DNA from: Tetradesmus obliquus
Taxonomy: Eukaryota > Chlorophyta > Chlorophyceae > Sphaeropleales > Scenedesmaceae
NCBI GenBank assembly: GCA_030272155.1
Contig: CP126201.1
Location: 2,950,501 to 3,014,500, forward strand
Reading direction: 5' to 3'
Length of the DNA: 64,000 nucleotides
Part shown: one piece after another, positions 46,188-60,087 of the stretch
How the letters are laid out: every line of letters starts with the position of its first letter
How positions within the stretch are numbered: position 1 is the first letter of the stretch
The notes under the pieces: generated by a model
What the model was told of the DNA's origin: nothing
Databases searched by the model: none
Seen by the model: the letters and a program-made list of their open reading frames with translations, nothing else
Translations under genes and position numbers: made by a program

Positions 46188-48342
46188 GGGTTGTTGGCGG
46201 CTCTGGCAGCTGCTGCCATGTTGATAGCTTGGAAGCTCAAGGTGCGCCCAGCCAGCAGTGGCTGGGCTGTGCTGTTGGCTGTGTGGATAGGCTTCACTGA
46301 GGATGCGTGCAGAACAGTTCTTGATGAGGATGCGTGCAGAGCAGTTCTTGATGAGGATGCGTGCAGAACAGTTCTTGATGAGGATGCGTGCAGAACAGTT
46401 CTTGATGAGGATGCGTGCAGAGCAGTTCTTGATGAGGATGCGTGCAGAACAGTTCTTGATGAGGATGCGTGCAGAACAGTTCTTGATGAGGATGCGTGCA
46501 GAGCAGTTCTTGATGAGGATGCGTGCAGAACAGTTCTTGATGAGGATGCGTGCAGAACAGTTCTTGATGAGGATGCGTGCAGAACAGTTCTTGATGAGGA
46601 TGCGTGCAGAGCAGTTCTTGATGAGGATGCGTGCAGAACAGTTCTTGATGAGGATGCATGCAGAACAGTTCTTGATGAGGATGCGTGCAGAGCAGTTCTT
46701 GATGAGGATGCGTGCAGAACAGTTCTTGATGAGGATGCGTGCAGAGCAGTTCTTGATGAGGATGCGTGCAGAACAGTTCTTGATGAGGATGCGTGCAGAG
46801 CAGTTCTTGATGAGGATGCGTGCAGAGCAGTTCTGAGTGCACGTGACTTGCTGGCAGGGCCTGGCCTCTTTCTGCTGAAGCTGCTGGGCCGGTAGTTGAG
46901 GCTCTGTGTGTTTGTTGCGCACGCAAGCGGTGGCTCGGAGCCTTGCGGCCAGCACAAGCACACTTGCGGCAAGTGCTCTTGCTGTTGCATGAGAAGGCAG
47001 CTGGCTGTGGATCTGACCCAGCAGTAACTGCAGCAGTGCAGATGCGGGTGTGTCGTGTCTTCACAATCACGTCACATCTGGAAGCATGTGTGATGTGCAT
47101 ATCATCTAGTGTCGTCGGTTCTCAGACCGGTGCACGAGCTACAGTAGACACGTTGTGATGCAGCCGTCATGATCAATTAGACTCAGCGCTGCAGTGGGTG
47201 CTTTGGTCTCCTTGCAGCAGACCTCGTGTGGCAAGCACGTTGACAAGGTTTGCTGCGGTCAAATGCAGGTCTTTGGTCAAATGCAGGTCGTTGTGCAGCG
47301 CCCTGCTGACCGTGGTGTGTGTCCCGACGGCAGTAGATTGGCAGGTAATCAGAGTTTGTCAACTGCTGCAGGCACAGCACACAGGCTTCTTCACAAGTAG
47401 ACTAGCAGTCTCCCGTGACTACGTCACTCCTATCTAGGGAGAATGATGGGAGGCACCCGTGCTTGCTGGTGCTGTCCTCAAGGCAGCAACTGCAACACCT
47501 GCAATCTTAGCAGCTACCCATGATCATCCCTATCCCGTTCGCGTTTCGCTGAAAGTTTAATTCTCACGCCATCGCTTCCCAGATATCGTTGCTTCACTGC
47601 CTGCTGTTCCTGCTGTAGCCCGTGATGTTTTGCAGTAGCACCCCGCAACAGAACACCGCTGCACCCAGCCCACGGCGTCGAAACGACTTCACATGTCTAC
47701 AATAACTTTTATCTGTTGCTCTCGCGCCTTCGTTTGCGTCCTCTGCACTTTTTCGGATCGCCCTGGGGTTCAACGGCCAGGTCCCAAGCCAGGCTTCTGA
47801 CGGACGGACTGACGGACTGACTGACGGACAGTGTTTTTTCTAGTAGTGGATTTTCAGACGCATGCGATCCACCTGCGTAATAAAATTTTTATTAGGCAGA
47901 GTTTGTCAATGGGCATCCAACGCTGCTAATGTGTGCGTTCTTGGTCGCCTGATCAGATGATCATACAGTACTGTCATCTCAACATGTCATCATGCTCAAA
48001 AAGAGGCCGTGCTGGAGGGCGCCACACGTTTGATGCATCACCAGCTACGTCGGATATATTCCTTTGAATGGCTTATTCCAACACAAACATTGCTTAAAAC
48101 ACGTTGCGACACGTGTGCCAAGCTGACCGCCACCGCAGCCGAGATGAACCACATCAGTCACGGCATGTGTTAGCAACTTGAATTTTCTCCAGCTTTCTGT
48201 TTGAAAATATATACCATATGATAGTCCTGCTACATATTGACTCAGTAAACTGGTCACGAACGATTGCGAACTCCTGCCGCTCACGTAGCAGTACAACTCG
48301 CGCCCATAACCTAGACCTCTGAACACCGCAGATTCGTCGAAA
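46188..48342. other. Intergenic with a 27-bp minisatellite
   Basis: The minisatellite occupies 46299-46834. The rest (46895-48342) has short GACGGACTGACG repeats at 47798-47832 and no supported gene. Confidence 0.5.
46299..46834. repeat. Minisatellite: 20 units of 27 bp
   Basis: Unit GAGGATGCGTGCAGARCAGT plus TCTTGAT, where R is A or G and varies between units. Because 27 is a multiple of three and the unit lacks stops in most frames, long ORFs appear on both strands (EDACRTVLD on plus). One unit has CATGCAG in place of CGTGCAG. Confidence 0.98.
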
Positions 48343-49324
48343 ATGAGACTTTTTGGCATAAAGTTATTGATATTGGTAGTTGCGGTGGCTTCAGGTGAAC
48401 GCAAACACGATATGCAATACCTGCAGTGTTGCCAGCACAGCAGACATGCAGAGCTGCTGATGCTAGCCAACAGAGCCACTATGGTTAACTTGTCACGTTG
48501 GAAGTGTAGCATTTTACGCTGGAATATCATCACTGAACTTTCCAGTGTTTACTGTGACTGACGGTTCGTCGCAGGTGTAGCAGCTGCAGGCGCGCAGAGC
48601 TCAAGTGATGCGCAGCTGGGGACAGGGCAGGTGCTGCCTGCACTTGATGTGCCAGTGGAGAGCAGCACCGAAGGTGAGGATGAATAAAGAATTCAGTGAT
48701 TGAATCAGAATCAGAACAGCACGGCATGTTTTGCAACAGCCAGCTGCATGCAAGCACCCGGCACATTACTGGTGCCAAAAGGCCACCAGGGCGTAGGGGC
48801 CTGAAATAGTAGCACACGAGAAACCCAAGCAAATCAGGGTGATGCCCTGAGTCATGACCAGTTGGCGCAACATAAGGTGTCATGCACACCAATGCACTGC
48901 AGTTTTGTTGGTGCTGCAGCTGCAGGCACGGGGTCCAGCGTGTCATTGTGTTGCAGCCAGCACGTTGGCGACGTGTTGCTTGTGTGGCTATTGCAACACT
49001 CCGCTACATTTGCAATGGACATGCACACCATTTGCACCACGCATCACACTGCACAAGCTGCCATTCAGTTCTTCATGCACTTCTTCTGCTGCGCTTCTGC
49101 GCCTGCTGCTGTGCCCACCACCGCCTGCAGTGCCAATAGCAGCAGTGGCAGGGCCACAGGCCGCATACCTGAAGGCAGTGTCAGAGAAGGAGTCCCGCGC
49201 GCCTCTGCTAGTGCACGAGCAGTCACAGCGCATGAGGCAAGCGATATGGTCAAGTTCCTATGACAGTCAGCATGCTGCGCAGCCAGAACAGCCGCAGGCT
49301 GAGCATGAGGATGAGCTGCTGGTC

Positions 49325-49397
<73 letters not shown>

Positions 49398-49485
49398 GTG
49401 AGGCTGGCAGTGAGGTCGAAGAGGAGGTTGACCAAGCAAGGATGGGCAGTGCCATGGAGGAACTCATGTCCCAGATGCCGGCAGC

Positions 49486-49522
<37 letters not shown>

Positions 49523-50017
49523 CCAAGCACAGCAGCAGCAGCAAGCACAGCAGATGCAGCAGATGCAGCAAAAGCATCAGCTGCAGCAGCAGATGCTGTC
49601 TCTGTGCCAAGCACTGCTACAGATGCAGCACAGGCTGATGTAACAGTCGAGCCAGCTGAGACTGCTGAATTGCCAGAAGCAGCAGCAGCAGCAGCAGCAG
49701 CAGCACAGCCTGCTATACCAACAGAGCCTCAGCCTGCTGAGTTGCCAGCAGCAGCTGCAGCAGCAGCAACAGCAGGTGAAGCAGCAGTACCAGAGGCGGC
49801 AGTAGCACCAGCAGCATATGCAACGGAGGGCTCTCAAACTCTTTCGCTAAAGATTGCGCAGGCTCTTCCCCCTGCACACACCATCAATGTCAGCCAGGGT
49901 CAGGCTAGGATAGTGAGTGAGGGTGTGGCTGCAGGCAATGCTGCTTCCCGGCCTGCTGCTGCTGCATCTGCTGCTGTGTGGACGCTGCTGGCAGCCGTGC
50001 TATGCTGGGTGCTGTAG
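48343..50017 (+). CDS. Ala/Gln-rich secreted protein, probably GPI-anchored
   Basis: Exons 48343-48394, 48575-48673 and 49131-50017, phase 1 joins, 345 aa. MRLFGIKLLILVVAVASG is a clear signal peptide. The mature chain has a short helical part (AAYLKAVSEKES; EQSQRMRQAIW), 23 consecutive Gln, an acidic stretch (SEVEEEVDQARMGSAMEEL), then Ala-rich repeats mixed with Thr, Glu and Pro. It ends with small residues and a hydrophobic stretch (AAVWTLLAAVLCWVL) with nothing after it, the layout of a GPI-attachment signal. No enzyme domain. Cell-wall or surface protein is my inference; I recognise no family. Confidence 0.8.
49328..49396 (+). repeat. Coding (CAG)23
   Basis: Pure CAG run encoding 23 Gln in the GPI-type protein. 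Purity suggests length polymorphism. Confidence 0.98.
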
Positions 50018-50981
50018 GCACGTTGCATTGCTGCTTGTCTGCATTTCCTAACGGCATGCACTTGCGGTACAGCGCGTTTGATTGTACACAGCGCATGGAA
50101 AAGCTGCATTGTTTTTGGGAGACTGGTTATCAACATTCTGATTGAGCAGACGTCGAATTGGTGGGGTTTACAACACATGTGCACCATGTGCATCATAGCT
50201 GCGTCATCTGGTGCATGGTGATAGGCTCTGGCGCAGTGCCACATCACCTGGCAGGTGCCGCAATTGCGAAACACGAACGGTGACTATTGCTTCAACCATA
50301 TGGTCATTCAGAACAGCAGGGGCAAAAGGAATCCTTTTGATGTGAGTGTTTGCTAGACGTTGTCTGCAGCAGTGCCAGGTATCCTGTCAGTGCTGAGCAG
50401 CTGGGTCTGTCACTGCTGTTTCTCGTTGATAAAGCGGAATACTTGTTGAGACTTTACTTGGGGATCGTTTGAAGCACTGCACTCCGTCAAACAGGCCATA
50501 CCGCCAGGCAGTGGAATGCGGTACGAAAGGAAAACGTCACAGTATAAAAGGGTATAACACACACATGCCACGCAGCGACATTGCTGTCCCAGTAGGATAT
50601 GTCCTGCAGGGGTGGATGATAGCTCGTTTGCTAGACTTGAATGCGCAATACCCAACCACCAACCCTAAAAGCAGGGCCACAGGCCCACCCACAAAGGAGC
50701 CAGACAAGGCCCATGGGGTCAATACAGCTCAATGATGGCGTTGATGCTATGGCTTGATGGGTAACATGATGATGATGGGTCAATGCAGCTGTCAACACAT
50801 GCCACGTAACAAAACACAGCTGTCAACACATGCCACGTAACAAAACACAGCTGTCAACACATGCCACGTGACAAAACACAGCTGTCAACACATGCCGCGT
50901 GCTGTGCTTGGCGACAAGCTGGCCTGCAAAGCCCTTGAGCGATGGGCGCACCCGCCTGCTTGCAACATCAACTTGCGCTGC
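50018..50981. other. 3' flanks of two convergent genes
   Basis: Lies between the stop codons of the GPI-type gene (plus) and the JmjC gene (minus). It contains four 31-bp tandem units at 50789-50912. Confidence 0.5.
50789..50912. repeat. Four 31-bp tandem units
   Basis: Unit CTGTCAACACATGCCACGTA plus ACAAAACACAG, starting at 50789, 50820, 50851 and 50882; the last is partial. It is about 70-190 bp downstream of the JmjC stop, so probably in its 3' UTR. Confidence 0.95.
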
Positions 50982-51001
50982 TCACTGCATCCAGCCAGTG
51001 A

Positions 51002-51057
<56 letters not shown>

Positions 51058-51181
51058 GGCAGGTACAGCGGCGCTCCAAAGCCCAGCTGGCCAAACTGCT
51101 GCTGCTGCTGCTGCTGCTGCTGCGACTGAGGCCCTTGCCTCACCATAGGCCTCACTGCTGGCTGCATTGGCATTGGCATAA

Positions 51182-51225
<44 letters not shown>

Positions 51226-51628
51226 ATCACAAATGTCCCCCCAGCACCTAGCAGTGGCTGCTGAAGCGGGATCCCGGGCTGCTGGCCGTACAGCTGCACC
51301 GAATGAGGCTGCTGCTGCTGCTGCTGCTGCGGGTCCAGTGTGCCTGACATGCCGCCAAGCATGGGTGCATGCTGGCCCAACATTGGACCTATGCCCATCG
51401 TGCTGTGCTGCAACAGCTGCTGCTGGAACATCTGCTGCAGCTGCTGTTGCGGCTGCAGGGGATACTGCTGCATCGGCTGCTGCATTTGACCCAGCATACC
51501 TTGGGGTGGCAGCGGCGGCTGCATAGGGTTCAAGAAGCCCTGGACCTGGCTTAACATCTGCAGCTCCTCCTGCTGCTGCTGCCCCGGCATGCTGGCGAAG
51601 CCTCCTCCCATCAGCGGCGGCGCAGCAA

Positions 51629-51672
<44 letters not shown>

Positions 51673-52176
51673 ATTGCGCCAGCAGCATCAAACGCAAAGC
51701 CGCCAGTAGGCAACAAACCAGCAGCTGCAAAGCCTGGGGCACCTGGGAAGCCCCCTGGGACACCCCCTGGGACAATCCCTGGCCCTATCAGCTGCATGCC
51801 AGCTGGCAGCTGCAGTCCGGCAGGCATCTGAGGGGGCAGCGGCATCTGCGGCATCTGCGGCGGCTGAGGAATCTGCATCTGCATCTGCATATGCTGCTGC
51901 TGCTGCTGCTGCGTAAAGCCAGTACCAGCGCCAGACACTGCTGCTGGTGGTGGTGGTGGTGGTGGCTGGTGCGTGGGTTGCTGCAGCACCCCACTGGCTT
52001 GTAAGCTACCTAGCACTGCTGCAATGGCATCTTCCAGGGGCGCTGGTGCTGGCACTGCAGCAGCAGCAGCAGCAGCTGATGCAGCAGGTAGGGGTGGTGC
52101 AGCCCACTCTGCTGCTGGTGCTGCTGCTGCTGCTGCTGCTGGGTTGCCAGCAGGTGCTGGTGGCGGAGGCGGCGGC

Positions 52177-52217
<41 letters not shown>

Positions 52218-52300
52218 CGGATCTGGCGCCGGCTGCGACAGCTGCTGCTGCTCCTGCATGAACTGCTCGTACTGCTGCTGCAGGTGGTCCTGCTGGTCCA

Positions 52301-52337
<37 letters not shown>

Positions 52338-52451
52338 AGCACCTGCTGCTGCTGCTGCAGCAGTCGGTGCGTCTTCTGTTGGCGGGGGTAGCGGAGGAGG
52401 TGGGGGCGGTGGCGGGCGTGGTGGGGCACCCTCGACTAGCTCAGCACCTGG

Positions 52452-52489
<38 letters not shown>

Positions 52490-52631
52490 GTGGCAGTTGC
52501 ATAGATGCTACTGCCAAAGCATCTGGACCACTACCAGGGCCAGCAGCACCAGCAGAAGCAGCAGCAGCAGCAGCGCGCTCTGCTGTGGCTGGCGGCACCA
52601 GTGCTGCTGCTGCAGGTGGATCTTGAGGTGC

Positions 52632-52664
<33 letters not shown>

Positions 52665-52780
52665 CAGCGTCTGGCCTGTTGCGGCTGCAACTGCAGCAGC
52701 TAAGCCACTCATGTCAGCTCCAGCAAGCACTGCTGCTAGCGATGCAGCAGCATCAGCCCCCAGGCTGCTGCCGCCAGCTA

Positions 52781-52812
<32 letters not shown>

Positions 52813-53417
52813 GGCTGTACCACTGAACCTGCTCCTTGCTGACTTGCATGTAGCACTGCTGTCACTGCTGACCCTGATGCAGCTGCTGGCTCTACCCTAC
52901 CACCATTTGGCACTGCAGCAGCAGCAGCAGCAGCAGCTGCTGCAGGATCTGCTGTTGCTGCAAACTCGGGGGAAGCAGGTACCCAAGGGCAGTCATCGTC
53001 ATCCTCAAACCCGCCATAATCAGCGTCATCGTCATAATCCACGTAAGCAGGTGAGCTGCCATAATCAGGTGAGCATGGCTCTGGATTAGCATCATCATTG
53101 TCATCATCCTGCTGCTGCTGCTGCTGCTGCTGCTGGTTGTCTGTTGAGACAGCTGGCGCTGCAAGCGTAGCTGTCTTTGGGCGCATGGCAGCAATCCTGC
53201 TGCCAAGTTTTAACGCAGCGATGCCAGCAAGAGGGACGGCTGCGACCTGCTGCTGCTGCTGCTGCTGCTGCTGCACTGGCTTTTGCGAGCCAGCTTGCTC
53301 TTCTACTGCTGCTGCTGCTGCTGCTGCTGGTGGTGCTGCATCATTCTTGCCCTGCTGCGCAAGCCCATTCTTACTGCTGCTGCCGCCAGCAGTAGCAGCA
53401 GCACCCTCCTGCCCCAC

Positions 53418-53448
<31 letters not shown>

Positions 53449-55220
53449 AGAAGCAGCTTCTTTGCAAGGTATGCTTGCCGCTTCGCCTCGCGCTCTTTGT
53501 GCCGCTTCTCCTTTTCTTTTCGGTGCTTTTCTAATGCCGCTTCCTTCTCCTTCTGCCGCTGCACAGGGTCCTTAGCCTTATGCCCAGGCTTGCTGCTGCT
53601 GCTGCGCTGCTTTGCTTTTGCTGCCTCGCGCTCTTTCTGCTGCTGCTTGAGCTTGCGCCGCTCCTCCTGCTTGCGCAGCTTCAGCAGCAGCGAGTCCTGC
53701 TGCTGCTGCTGCTGCTCGTCCTGCAGCAGCTGCGCCTCTGCTGCCGCGTCAGCGTCTGCATCTGCATCAGCAGCAAACTCATCTGCATCCCAAAACGCAT
53801 CATACGGCCCTGCACCCCCTGCAGCATCTTTCACAGCAGCATTACCATCATTTGCTTTATCCCCACCAGAACCACCACCACCAGCAGCAGCAGCATCCTC
53901 ATCCGCATCCGCATCTTCAGCTGCTTGTTTCTGCTTCTCTTCCTGCTCTTTCTCCTGCTGCTGCTGCTGCTGCCGCAGCGCCAGCGCCTGCAGCTCTTCC
54001 TTTACCACCTGCTGCTGCTGCAGGCTCTGCGCCAGCAGCTGCTGCTGCCAGGCGCTGTTGCTGCTGCTGGCGAGGTACTCGGCATGCGGCTCGATGACGA
54101 CATACAGCGGCAGCGACAGCCCGCAGTCGTCGTCTGACACCAGTTGGCTGGGCGGCAGCTTGCCTCTGCCAAGGTAACAGAGCAGGCAGCAGTGCAAAGT
54201 AACATAAGATGAGACTGCTGATGTACATTCGACTACCCTCCGGACTTGTGGTAAAAGTGCTGAAAGTCGGCTAATAGTCCCAGGGCACCGGCCTGAAAAT
54301 GCCAGCCGGGTGGACTGTAGCTTGCCTGTGCAGCACAGTAGAGCAGCAGCCTGCACCAGCTCCCTGCAGCTGCTCAGGACATCATGCAGGTCCTGCGCAC
54401 AACTTGTAGGACTTGATGCTACCTGATCTCAGTAATCACCAAAGACCGCAATTACAATTATATGTACAACTAGCCCACCTGCTTAAGAAATTGTACAGGT
54501 TCCTGACACAAAACGGCCCCAGCTCCTTGCCGCCAGACACACAACTGGTTAGATCCAATGCTATCTGACCTCAACAACAACCAAGCATACATAATCATAG
54601 AGAGAAAGCAACCCACCTGCTCAGGAAGTCGTACAGTTCCCGCGCACAGAATGGCCCCAGCTCCTTGCCAGCGCAACCACAATCTAAAGGGTAATGTCTG
54701 CTGTCTGACCTCGATTGAACTCAACAGATGCCACAGGCAACATATGTAAAAAGCGCACCTGCTCAAGTAATCGTACAGGTCCCTCACACAGAATGGCCCC
54801 AGCTCCTTGCGGCCCTTGCCAGGCGGTATAAAGTACCAGATCTTGTCACTCACAGCCGCCTCCGCCTCGGCAGCAGCAGCAGCAGCCTCAGCGCCGATCT
54901 GAGCCATAGTGGCTTCTGTGAGGGCTTGCACTGCTGCTGCTGCACCTGCAGCGCCCAGGCCGGCACCGCTGTAGTGCTGCTGCTGCTGCTGCTGCTGCCC
55001 AAGCGGCCGGCTGTGGCTGCTGAAGCCGTTGCTCTGCTGCTGCTGCTGCTGCTGGTGATGCATCGAGCCGTCACGCCCTGCTGCTGCTGCTGCTGCATTG
55101 TCAAAGGCAGGAGGCGGCGGTGGCAGCTGCTGCTGCTCCCATCTCACATGCCTTGGAGCACCAGCAGCAGCAGCAGCAGCAGCAGGAAGTGGAGGGCCCC
55201 AACGGCTGCCGTGAGCGGGC

Positions 55221-55255
<35 letters not shown>

Positions 55256-56588
55256 GTGGTGATAATGTGTGCGGTCATGCTGCTGCTGCTGGCGCTGCTG
55301 CCACGGGTATGTGTGCCTTGACTGCCCCGGCGTCTCTGCCCGCTGCTGCTGCTGCGTCGGCGGCGGCGGCAGCTGCTGCTGCTGTTGTGGGTCTTCACCT
55401 GCAGTATCACCTGCTTCTGCATCTGCATCTGCTGCATCTGCTGCTGCTAGTGCTGCCTCTGCTTCTTGCAGCTGCTGCACTTGCGGCGCAAGCTTTGCCA
55501 CTGCTGCCTGCAGCGCATCGATCTGCTGCTGCAGCCGCACGCCATCATCCTTGAGGCTAGCCCCGCCTGACTGGATCACACGCTGCAGGGCACCACAGCC
55601 ATGAAAAATGACAAGCACAAACGTTACACATTGCAGATGTATTGCATATGTACAGGATGCAGCACCTCTAAAAACACAAAATACATATGCGGAGTCAACA
55701 GGCGGCAGTGTTGTGTCAGTTGGTACAGTGGAAGCAAAGCTGCAGCCGCACGCCACCATCTTTGAGGCTGGCCCCGCTATATCACACGCTGCAGGGCATA
55801 CAGCCATGTAACATGATAGTATGTAACTGTTACAGATGCACAGGCACACACAGTGTCAGCAGGCTGTAGGTTGAGGCATTGTATGTTGCTGGTAGTTGAA
55901 GTGGGCTTGCAGTTACACAGTGTGCCACGCCCCAGGTGCGACAGCAATTGCTGAAAATGCACACCCATGCATCAGGGGGCGGTTTAGTTGAAGCTGAGAC
56001 ACCCAGTTCGCTTGCACGGGGGGTAAGCGACCAGCGAGGGCGGGTCCTGCTGTGCTTTAGGGGGGGTATGCGGAAAGCGAACTGGTCACTGCCAGTCAAC
56101 ACACTGAACAGTACAGTGAAAGCCTCACAGGGAAGGGGGGTGAAGCGGCAACCGACTTTCAAAGGCAACACCTGTTGCCCTAGCTGACCCCCAGTAAGCG
56201 ATTGTTACCCCTCCACAGATGAACTGGGTGTCTCAGCTACAACTAAACCGCCTCCTCAGCCGCACCTCATTGATATGTCACAAGCGTAACAAAATAACAA
56301 TACAACATACAAAAATAACACGACACGCCTCCTCACCTGCAGCCGCAGCTCCTTGTCAAGCACCTCCCGGAGCCGAGACAGCAGCTCGCAGCCAGCAGCA
56401 GCAGCAGCAGGCGCTGACTCAGCAGCCGCCAGCAGCCCAGCAACCGTTATAACAGTTTTGTGGCCGCCGGGACGCAGCCTGCTGCTGCTGCTGCTGCCGC
56501 GGCCGCGGCTCTTGCTGCGGCTGCGGTGGCGCTCCCGGCTGCGGTGCTCCCGGCTGCTGCGCTCCCTGCCGCGCCTGTCACCTGCGTC

Positions 56589-56620
<32 letters not shown>

Positions 56621-56673
56621 GGCCTCTTGCTGGCTGGTCTGCTGCCGAGTGCAGCCCCCGGCCCGTGCGCTCT

Positions 56674-56709
<36 letters not shown>

Positions 56710-57867
56710 GGCTCCTGCGGTTGATTGCGCCTGCCGTACACAGATGATGTTGTGCTAGCCACACCACCTGTTGCTGCTGCTGCTGCTGCTGCTGCAGGCA
56801 CAGGTGCTGCTGCCGCTGCTGCTGCTGCTGCTGCTGCAGCAGCAACGTCACCCTCAGGCCGCAAGGGTGTCATCTGCAGCGGAGTCATCCGCAACGGAGC
56901 CATCCGCAGCAGCTGCTGCTCAGCAGATAGCCCGCAGTAGTCAGCAGACGCAGCAGCAGCAGTAGCTGCATCATAGTCTCCGGCAGCAGCAAGATCGGCA
57001 GCAGCAGCAGCAGCAGCAGCAGCGTCGCCGCTGCCGCGCATGGCATCATCGAGTGCTGCCAGAGCAGCATTCAACGCCTCGTCATCAGCATCAAACTCAA
57101 CCTGCTGCAGCCAGGATCCCTCCTCCTCTTCTTGCTGCTGCTGCTGCTGCCCTCGGCCAGCTGATCTGAAGCCGCCAGGTGCACCCGCTGCTGCTGCTGC
57201 TGCTGCAGTGGCTCCACCAGCAGATGTGGCAGCATCCCTCGCAGCTGGCACTGCTGCTGCTGCTGTTGCTGCTGAGCTGGCGCGCTTGTAAAGGTCCTTA
57301 GGCCTGTAATTGACTAGAGGCTGTGCCAGGTCAGCGCTGCGTGCCAACGCCGCCTCCTGCTGCTGCTGCCGCTGCAGCTGCTGCTGCCGCTGCTGCCGCT
57401 GCTGCTGCCAGCGCGACATCGCGTGCCCAGCTGGCTGAGGCGGCTGTTGCTGCTGCTGCCGGGCCTGTTGCGCCTGCCGTGGCTGCTGCTGCTGGTCTGC
57501 GGCATGTACAGTTTTCGCCTCCTCAGAGGGCTGCTGCTGCACCTGCTGCTGCTGCTGCAGGCCAGCTTGTTCCAAGCTTCGCCGCCGTACCGTTTTGTTG
57601 CTGGCAGCAGCGGCAGCAGCAGCGAGCGCGGCCTTAACGCCGGCTGCTTGCGGCTGCGGCTGCTCACCCCTACGGGGCAGCTGCCGCCGTTGCTGCTGCT
57701 GCTGCCGCTGTGGTTCTGACTCTGCAGCTGCTGACCCAGACTGCCGTAACCGCGATCTGCCCTGCCGCAACTGCTGCTGCTGCTGCTCCTCTTCAACAAG
57801 CTCTTCACTCAATTCAGCATCATCTGCTTCATCTGCAGCAGCACTGCTCCCGCGCCTATTGCCACCA

Positions 57868-57903
<36 letters not shown>

Positions 57904-58786
57904 GTGCTGCTGCCGCTGCTGCGGCGTGTCACTCTGCTGTGCTTCCTATGGCTGGCGGTGTGAACTTCCTCATCTTGTTCCTGATCCTCACTATGAACTT
58001 CATTCACATCTTGAACTTCACGGTCCTGGTCCGGCTGCTGCTGCTGCTGCTGCTTGCCCTGCCCTACGGCTGCCCCTCGCTGCCGTGTTGACCTCCCTTT
58101 AGCTGCTGCTGCTGCTGCTGCTGCTGCTGGGTTGCGTCTGCTGCCGCTGCCTCTTCCATTCTCAGCTTTCTGGCCACTGCCGCTGCTGCGCCTGCGCTTT
58201 CTCTTACCCGACGGGTCCCAATCATCACTGTCTGCAGCAGCAGCCTCGTCGCTGCTGACATCCCAGTTGCTGCTGCTGCTCTGCTGCGCCTCTTCTTGCA
58301 GTGGTGCTGCTTCATCTGCAATGCATGAGTCATCACCAGCAGCAGCAGTGCCTGCTGCAGCAGCAGCATCTGCTGCTGCTGTTTGGGGCTCCCGCGCTCG
58401 CTTGCGGCCTGCACTGCTGTCACTGCTGCGGCGACGCCCCTGCTGCTGCTGCTGCTGCTGCTGCATCCAGCTGTTCAAGCCAGCAGCGGGGTTAGCTTTT
58501 AACCCCTGCTGCTGCTGCTGCTGCTGCATCCATGACATCAGCCCTGCAGCAGGGTTTGCTGGAGCTGCTGCTGCTGGCATGGGCATGGCGGCAATACCAC
58601 TGCCAGTTGCAAGTGCAGCAGCAGACAGCGGCGACAAAGGCGCAGACAGAAGCGGTACACTGTCATCTTCGTCGTCGCCAGCAGCAGCAGCAGCAGCGGC
58701 AGCAGCAGCAGTGCCGTGACCATCGACCATGTCATCTGCACTTGCCACTGATATGTCCGATGAGCTGGCTGTCACCAGTGCAACAC

Positions 58787-58817
<31 letters not shown>

Positions 58818-59425
58818 GGTGTCTGCTGCTGCTGACGAGTGCACTGCCACGCCATTAGACTGTACTGCTGCTTGAAGCGCTGCGCCTGCTGCTGCTGCTG
58901 CTGCTGCTGCGTCCGGTGTTGCTGCTGCTGTTACTGATGGCAGCAGGCTGTGCAGCTGCTGCAGCAGGCCTGCAGCACAAGCGAAAGAGGAGAAAGCAGA
59001 GAGCAGAGCAGCCAATGCAGCTGTGTTCAGAAGGCACAGTAGCTACAGTATGGTCTGTCACGCATGCCGCAGCGCAACAGAAGCAGCTCCTGTGCACCTT
59101 GAGACAGCATCAGCATATGTGTATATCTACTTGTTGAATATCTACGTGTTGCATCTGCTGTCCAGGCAGGAGGGCAATGTCTGCGTGGCAGGTGCTATAC
59201 AAGGCAAGCACACCAACGTAACGTCAGCAAGCAGATGTGCAGCTACTGCTGCTGCTGCTACTGCTGCTGCTGCGTACCAGAGCAGACACGATATAGCAGT
59301 AGCTGCATTGCCACGCACAAAAAGGAAAACCACAAGACAGCAACTGTCAGCAGAGAACACACCTGCAGGGTCATCCAGCCCAGCTGGCACTCCAGCTGCT
59401 GCTGCATCTGCTGCTGCGAGTTCTC

Positions 59426-59463
<38 letters not shown>

Positions 59464-60025
59464 GCCTCATCCAGCCACTGCTGCAGCGCCTGCAGCAGCG
59501 CCTGCAGACCAGCAAGCTCGCAAGCATACAGCACACCACCAACCTGCTGCTGCTGATGCTGCTTCCTGCCTGCATCTGCCTCACCCACTGCTGCTGCTGC
59601 TGCTGTAAGCTCTAGCCGCGCCAGCAGGTGCCGTGCACCTTGCCACATCAGCTGCCTAAACCCCGGGTACTGGCAAGAGGGTTTAACTTTCAGCCGCTGC
59701 TCCAGCCGCCACACTGCCAGGTGCTGGCCCAGGTGGCAGCTGGTGAGGAAGTTGCCACCTATTGCCAGTGAGTCCTGCAGAGTAACCACAGCATGCGGCC
59801 AGCCTGCAGCAGCAGCAGAGCAGCGGCAGCAGCAGCAGTTGATTGTGTATTATCAGGAAACAGCCGAATTTTGTCCCCCTAGTCAGCAAAAAATAACATC
59901 ATGAGGAATCAGGCCACACTGCCAGGTGCTGGCCCAGGTGGCAGCTGGTGAAAAAGTTGCCGCCTATTGCGAGAGAGTCTTGCAGAGTAACAACGGCATG
60001 CGGCCAGCCTGCAGCAGCAGCAGAC

Positions 60026-60087
<62 letters not shown>

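Noticed and set aside
46040..46990. Repetitive ORFs of 177-316 codons on both strands
   Set aside because: Products of the 27-bp minisatellite; the flanks show no coding signal, splice site or domain.
53098..54177. Plus-strand Cys/Ser-rich ORF of 359 codons
   Set aside because: It is the complement of the Gln/Glu/Lys-rich last exon of the JmjC gene; CAG read from the other strand gives runs of Cys, Leu or Ala.
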